DNA from: JAHEFX01 sp964614585 | GTDB taxonomy: Bacteria; Actinomycetota; Acidimicrobiia; Spongiisociales; JAENVV01 | DNA length: 15,820 nt | Direction: 5' to 3' | NCBI GenBank assembly: GCA_964614585.1 | Contig: CAZTLW010000048.1 | Coordinates: 1 to 15,820, forward strand | In this document: positions 12,315 through 15,820 of the stretch, one piece after another | Layout: every line of letters begins with the position of its first letter | Position numbering within the stretch: the first letter of the stretch is position 1 | The notes under the pieces: model-generated | The model's input: only the letters and a program-made list of their open reading frames with translations | Database searches by the model: none | Told to the model about the DNA's origin: nothing | Translations under genes and position numbers: made by a program

Positions 12315-13505
12315 ATGCGCCCCTGGGTCCCGCTCGTCGTGGCTGCCGCCGCCTCGGCGGTGGCGCAGTCGTTCGGGCGCTTCACCTACCCGCTGCTGCT
12401 CACGACGATCCAGGACGACTTCGGGGTCTCCTACACCGTCGCCGGCGGGCTTGCCTCGGTCAACCTGGTCGCCTACCTCGTCGGCACCGCCGCCGTCACC
12501 TGGCTCGCCTCGAAGTGGGTGCCCGGGGCGATCCTGCGGTTCGGGCTCGTCATCTCGACGGTCGGCCTCATCGGGCTGGCACTGTCCCCCGGGCCCATCC
12601 CCCTCGGGATCGGCCTGCTGGTCACCGGATTCGCCGGCGCCCTCATCTGGGTGCCCGCCCCCGCCGTCGGTGCCTCGCTGCTGCCACCGCGCCTGCGCGG
12701 CCTCGGGTTCGGCTCGATGGGTGCGGGCATCGGGCTCGGTGTGGTGGCCGCTGGGCTGTTGGCCATCCCCCTCCGGGCCCAACCCGACCCGTCGGCCTGG
12801 CGGATTCTCTATGCCGTGGAGGCAGCGGTGGCGGTGGTCGTCGTCGTGGTGGCCTTCGTGGTGCTGCGGCGGCCCACCGGGGCGTCGCTGGCGGTCACCG
12901 GGGTGCGGATGTCGGCGATCCGCACGGTCCCCCGATGGGTGGCGATCCTCGTCGCCTACGCCGCCTTCGGCCTGTCGTACTCGTGGTTCATCAACTTCCT
13001 CGTCGCCATGCTCGAGGACGACCGAGGCGTCACCGCCACCTCGGCGTCGGTGGTGTTCCTCATCGTCGGAGCCGCCACGATCCCGGGCGGGGTGATCATC
13101 GGGCGCATCTCCGATGCGGTGGGGCGGCGGCCGACGATGATGGCCGGGTTCGCGGCGATGGCCGCCGGCGCCCTCGGCGCCCGGTACGCGCCCCCTTGGC
13201 TGCTCTACCCCTGCGTGGTCCTGTTCGGGCTGGCGTTCTCGGGGGTGCCCACCACCATCGCCGCCTACCTCGGGGACCACACCGAGCCGGGCGAGTTCCC
13301 CGCCGCCTTCGGGGTCGCCACCCTCGCGTTCGGCATCGCCCAGATGCTCGCCCCCCAGCTCGGCGGCATCGTCGGCGACGTCACCGGGGGGTTCACCGCC
13401 GTGTTCATCGCCTCCGCGGCGGCCGCCGGGGTGGGCGCCCTCGCCGCCTCCCGCCTCGAGCTGGTCAGCCGAGGACGAACTCGGCCGGGTCCGGCTCCCG
13501 GGTGA
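12315..13505 (+). CDS. Major facilitator superfamily transporter (YbfB/YjiJ-like)
   Basis: 396 residues with about 12 hydrophobic segments, so an integral inner-membrane transporter. The opening segment S-F-G-R-F-T-Y-P-L-L-L-T-T-I-Q-D-D-F-G (19-37) matches the first helix of the YbfB/YjiJ MFS group. G-R-I-S-D-A-V-G-R-R-P (263-273) is the MFS loop signature, here in the second half. A long, very Val-rich helix lies at about 170-184, ahead of the central cytoplasmic loop. The substrate cannot be inferred. The 3' end overlaps the convergent monooxygenase gene by 41 bases (13465-13505). It shares a very short divergent promoter region with the methyltransferase, which hints at joint regulation. 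Confidence 0.85.
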   Translation: MRPWVPLVVAAAASAVAQSFGRFTYPLLLTTIQDDFGVSYTVAGGLASVNLVAYLVGTAAVTWLASKWVPGAILRFGLVISTVGLIGLALSPGPIPLGIGLLVTGFAGALIWVPAPAVGASLLPPRLRGLGFGSMGAGIGLGVVAAGLLAIPLRAQPDPSAWRILYAVEAAVAVVVVVVAFVVLRRPTGASLAVTGVRMSAIRTVPRWVAILVAYAAFGLSYSWFINFLVAMLEDDRGVTATSASVVFLIVGAATIPGGVIIGRISDAVGRRPTMMAGFAAMAAGALGARYAPPWLLYPCVVLFGLAFSGVPTTIAAYLGDHTEPGEFPAAFGVATLAFGIAQMLAPQLGGIVGDVTGGFTAVFIASAAAAGVGALAASRLELVSRGRTRPGPAPG

Positions 13506-15336
13506 GGTGCCAGTAGTCGACGAGGCGGATCGGCATGGGCGAGCGCACCTTCCCGGCGGGGTTCCGGTAGTAGGTCGTCACCCCCGGATGGGTCCACACC
13601 AGTTGCTCGTGGCGCTCGTCGACATGCGCCGTCCAGGCCTCGCACACCTCGGGCCGGACCTCCATCGAACGGTGGCCGCCCTCGGCGAGCAGGCGGAGGG
13701 CGGCCGCGATGTAGCGACTCTGGGTCTCCGCCAGCCACATGATGCTGCCGCCGTGGCCGGCGTTGGTGTTGGGCCCGTACATGACGAACAGGTTGGGGAA
13801 CCCCGGCACCGTGATCCCGAGGTGGGCGGTCGGGTCGTCGTCGGCCCAGGCCTCGGCGAGCGTCAGACCGTCGCGGCCGACGAGGTGGAGTCGGTCGCCG
13901 AGATCGGTCACCCGGAACCCGGTGGCCTGCACGATGACGTCGACGGGGTGCAGCTCACCGTCGGCGGTGCGGATGCCGTCGGGCTCGATGCACTCGATCG
14001 GCTCGGCGACCAGCGAGACATTCGGCCGTCGGAGCGTTCGGAACCACCCGTTGTCGATGAGGATCCGCTTGCCGAACGGCGGGTAGTCGGGCAGGCACTT
14101 GGTGACGAGGTCGGGCCGACCGTCGAGCTCGGCGAGGAGGTGGTCGGTCATCTCCCGGCGGTGGCGATCGTTGGTGCGGTTAAGCGACCGGTCGGGGTGG
14201 GGCCAGTCGGGGTCCTTGCGGAGGAACCGCAGCAACCCGTCGCCGTACCGCCAGGCCTGGGCGAAGCGGTACCAGCGGTCGTAGTAGGGCACCTCCTCGA
14301 ACAGCCGGTGGGCGTCGGGGTCGACGGGTGCGTCGTAGAGCGGCACGTGGCGGGCCCATTGGGGGGTGCGCTGGAAGACGGTCAGGTGGTCGACGATTGG
14401 GGCGATCTCGGGCACGACCTGCATCGCCGAGGCGCCGGTGCCGACGACCGCCACCCGTCGGCCGGTGACGTCGCCGTCGTCGGGCCAGCGGGCGGTGTGG
14501 AAGCTGCGGCCGGAGAAGTCGTCCAGGCCGGGGAATGCCACCTCGTTGGGTGCCCCGAAGTGGCCGGCGGCGGCGACGAGGACCGCGGCCGACGTCGTGG
14601 TCTCCCCGTCCGGGCCCGCCAGGGCGACCTGCCACCGGGCGGAGGCCTCGTCCCAGCGGGCCTCGGTCACCTCGGTCCCGAGGGTGACGAGGTTCGAGAC
14701 GCCGAGGCGATCGGCGCAGTCGGCCAGGTACGCCTCGATCTCCTCCCGGGGGGAGAAGTAGTGGCGCCAGTGGGGGTTGGGTGCGAACGAGTAGGAGTAG
14801 AAGTGGTTGGGGGTGTCCACTCCACAGCCCGGGTAGCGGTTGTCGCGCCAGGTGCCGCCCACCGAGTCGCGGCGCTCGACGATGCGGACCGTGATGCCGA
14901 GGTGGTCGAGCTTGGCGGCGAGGCACAGCCCCGAGACGCCGGCGCCGATGACGAGGACGTCGAGGTCGGGGTCGGGCGGGGGACCATCGGTCCAGTGGAC
15001 GTCGCCATCGGCGAACCCGAGGTCGGTGCGCATCATCGGCACGTACTCGGGGGGCACCTCCTCGCCGAGGCACCAGCTCATCATCCGCCCGAACAGCTCG
15101 GGGTCGGGGTCGGTGACCACGGGTCCGGTACCGGCCTCGAGCAGGTCGCGAGCCACGGAGCGGATCTCGTCGGCGACGTCCGGCGCGAACCCGGCCTCGG
15201 GGTCGGCGACGAGGCGGACATCGCGGGCGGGGCGGTAGGGGTCGGCCAGCCACCGCTCGTCGCCGGTGAGGTGGAATACCGACATGAGCAGTACCCGGAG
15301 GTCGGCGGCGGCGAGGGTGCGGTTCCAGTTGGCCAT
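13465..15336 (-). CDS. FAD-dependent Baeyer-Villiger-type monooxygenase
   Basis: 623 residues, ATG at 15336. The FAD-binding Rossmann motif G-A-G-V-S-G is at 131-136, followed by V-G-G-T-W and N-R-Y-P-G (166-170). The type I Baeyer-Villiger fingerprint F-S-G-R-S-F-H-T-A-R-W-P is at 274-285. The NADPH-binding motif G-T-G-A-S-A is at 299-304, and F-Q-R-T-P contains the likely catalytic R323. A roughly 125-residue N-terminal extension precedes the FAD motif, as in the 4-hydroxyacetophenone monooxygenase subgroup of about 640 residues. It would insert oxygen next to a ketone to give an ester or lactone, using NADPH and O2; the ketone is unknown. It overlaps the MFS gene tail to tail. No Shine-Dalgarno is seen; TAGCGT lies six bases upstream. 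Confidence 0.9.
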   Translation of the reverse strand: MANWNRTLAAADLRVLLMSVFHLTGDERWLADPYRPARDVRLVADPEAGFAPDVADEIRSVARDLLEAGTGPVVTDPDPELFGRMMSWCLGEEVPPEYVPMMRTDLGFADGDVHWTDGPPPDPDLDVLVIGAGVSGLCLAAKLDHLGITVRIVERRDSVGGTWRDNRYPGCGVDTPNHFYSYSFAPNPHWRHYFSPREEIEAYLADCADRLGVSNLVTLGTEVTEARWDEASARWQVALAGPDGETTTSAAVLVAAAGHFGAPNEVAFPGLDDFSGRSFHTARWPDDGDVTGRRVAVVGTGASAMQVVPEIAPIVDHLTVFQRTPQWARHVPLYDAPVDPDAHRLFEEVPYYDRWYRFAQAWRYGDGLLRFLRKDPDWPHPDRSLNRTNDRHRREMTDHLLAELDGRPDLVTKCLPDYPPFGKRILIDNGWFRTLRRPNVSLVAEPIECIEPDGIRTADGELHPVDVIVQATGFRVTDLGDRLHLVGRDGLTLAEAWADDDPTAHLGITVPGFPNLFVMYGPNTNAGHGGSIMWLAETQSRYIAAALRLLAEGGHRSMEVRPEVCEAWTAHVDERHEQLVWTHPGVTTYYRNPAGKVRSPMPIRLVDYWHLTREPDPAEFVLG

Positions 15337-15342
15337 GGGGGG

Positions 15343-15348
15343 ACGCTA
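15343..15348 (-). promoter_or_regulatory. Candidate -10 box for a leaderless monooxygenase transcript
   Basis: TAGCGT on the - strand ends six bases before the ATG, which puts the expected start of transcription on the A of the start codon. The six bases between are all C. Confidence 0.45.
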
Positions 15349-15392
15349 CGCGGTGGCTGTCGGGCGCCCGTTCCCCCGGTCAGGGGACGATG

Positions 15393-15820
15393 TCAAGGTC
15401 GGTGCTGTCGGGCGGCTTTGCGCACGGCTGGGTCCGGATCGTCGTCGGCGGCCTCGAACATCCGCTCGATCGTCGCTGTGTCGATCGCGTCGCGGGCGTG
15501 GAGCGATTGGGCGATGTCGAGTCCGATCACCCGGACCCGAGGCACGTCGTGGGCGAGGCACACGTCGACCAGGGCGGTCGAGGTGGCCGCCGGCAGGGCG
15601 CCCGTCCAGACGAGTCGGTGTAGGAGGCCGGCGCCGGCTGCCGCCACGGAGGGGTCGGCGTCGGCCAGCAGACCCTCGAGCCGGTCGGCGACGTGGACAT
15701 CGCCGATCCGGGCCAGGAGCTCGGCCGCGCCGCGACGCCTGGGCGGATCGTCCCGGTCCAGGGTTTCGAGGCAGCGGTCCATCGCCGCCGTGGGCTGGAG
15801 CAACTCGAGGACGGCGGCGG
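15393..15820 (-). CDS. HEAT-repeat-like protein, 3' part (start beyond the right edge)
   Basis: The frame has no stop up to the window edge and reads AAVLELLQPTAAM before the first possible ATG, so the gene continues outside the window. The visible 142 residues are helical, Ala/Leu-rich and arranged as HEAT-like pairs. Examples are R-R-R-G-A-A-E-L-L-A-R-I-G-D, A-D-P-S-V-A-A-A-G-A-G-L-L-H-R-L, V-R-V-I-G-L-D-I-A and D-P-D-P-A-V-R-K-A-A-R, the last typical of HEAT repeats. Such solenoids bind proteins; no enzymatic domain is visible in this part. It lies 56 bases upstream of the monooxygenase on the same strand, which appears to have its own promoter. Confidence 0.7.
   Translation of the reverse strand, partial: AAVLELLQPTAAMDRCLETLDRDDPPRRRGAAELLARIGDVHVADRLEGLLADADPSVAAAGAGLLHRLVWTGALPAATSTALVDVCLAHDVPRVRVIGLDIAQSLHARDAIDTATIERMFEAADDDPDPAVRKAARQHRP

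Noticed and set aside
11288..12385. Large - strand open frame across the repeats and the methyltransferase region
   Set aside because: Pro/Arg/Gly-rich translation of G/C tracts, overlapping the methyltransferase in another frame, with no recognisable domain.
15349..15392. Terminator of the HEAT-repeat gene
   Set aside because: CGGGCGCCCG at 15361-15370 is a short palindrome without a loop or T tract; too weak to call.

Overview
The window is high-GC bacterial DNA with actinobacterial gene order: tRNA-Trp, secE, nusG, rplK, rplA, rplJ, rplL, preceded by a MaoC-type dehydratase as in the mycobacterial hadABC-secE-nusG region. TANNNT -10 boxes, some placed so that transcripts would be leaderless, also fit. 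My best guess is Actinomycetota, perhaps Acidimicrobiia, but nothing here fixes the class. A run of exactly 100 Ns (2853-2952) suggests a draft or metagenome scaffold.

Left part (1-4330): cell-surface genes on the + strand. The window opens inside a large SdrD-B-like surface protein ending in LPETG, a membrane helix and a basic tail, followed by a strong hairpin terminator. Next is a second secreted repeat protein (prealbumin-like repeats, then DUF11 repeats, then LPETG). The N gap interrupts it, and its two halves are in different frames. A second terminator and a small secreted protein of unknown function follow. No sortase gene is in the window.

Middle part (4330-7240): a SnoaL-like/class III nucleotide cyclase fusion on the - strand is divergent from a + strand chain of three overlapping genes: a double-hotdog dehydratase, an ECF sigma factor and a ZAS anti-sigma factor. 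The 4-base overlaps (GTGA, ATGA) suggest translational coupling.

Ribosomal and transcription block (7245-11338): a TATACT promoter, tRNA-Trp(CCA), secE, nusG (4-base overlap), rplK, rplA, a structured rplJ leader that looks like an L10 leader, rplJ, rplL and a UUCG-loop terminator. Two things stand out. L10 has an acidic C-terminal extension of about 140 residues built partly from perfect 42-bp tandem repeats. An AGTACT-based palindromic repeat lies just after the stop codons of rplK, rplA and rplL.

Right part (11339-15820): a 300-bp non-coding stretch with repeated G/C-tract hairpins. It is followed by a SAM methyltransferase (-) divergent from an MFS transporter (+) with only 32 bp between start codons, a 623-residue Baeyer-Villiger-type monooxygenase (-) overlapping the MFS gene tail to tail, and the end of a HEAT-repeat protein (-). 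rpoB does not follow rplL within this window.
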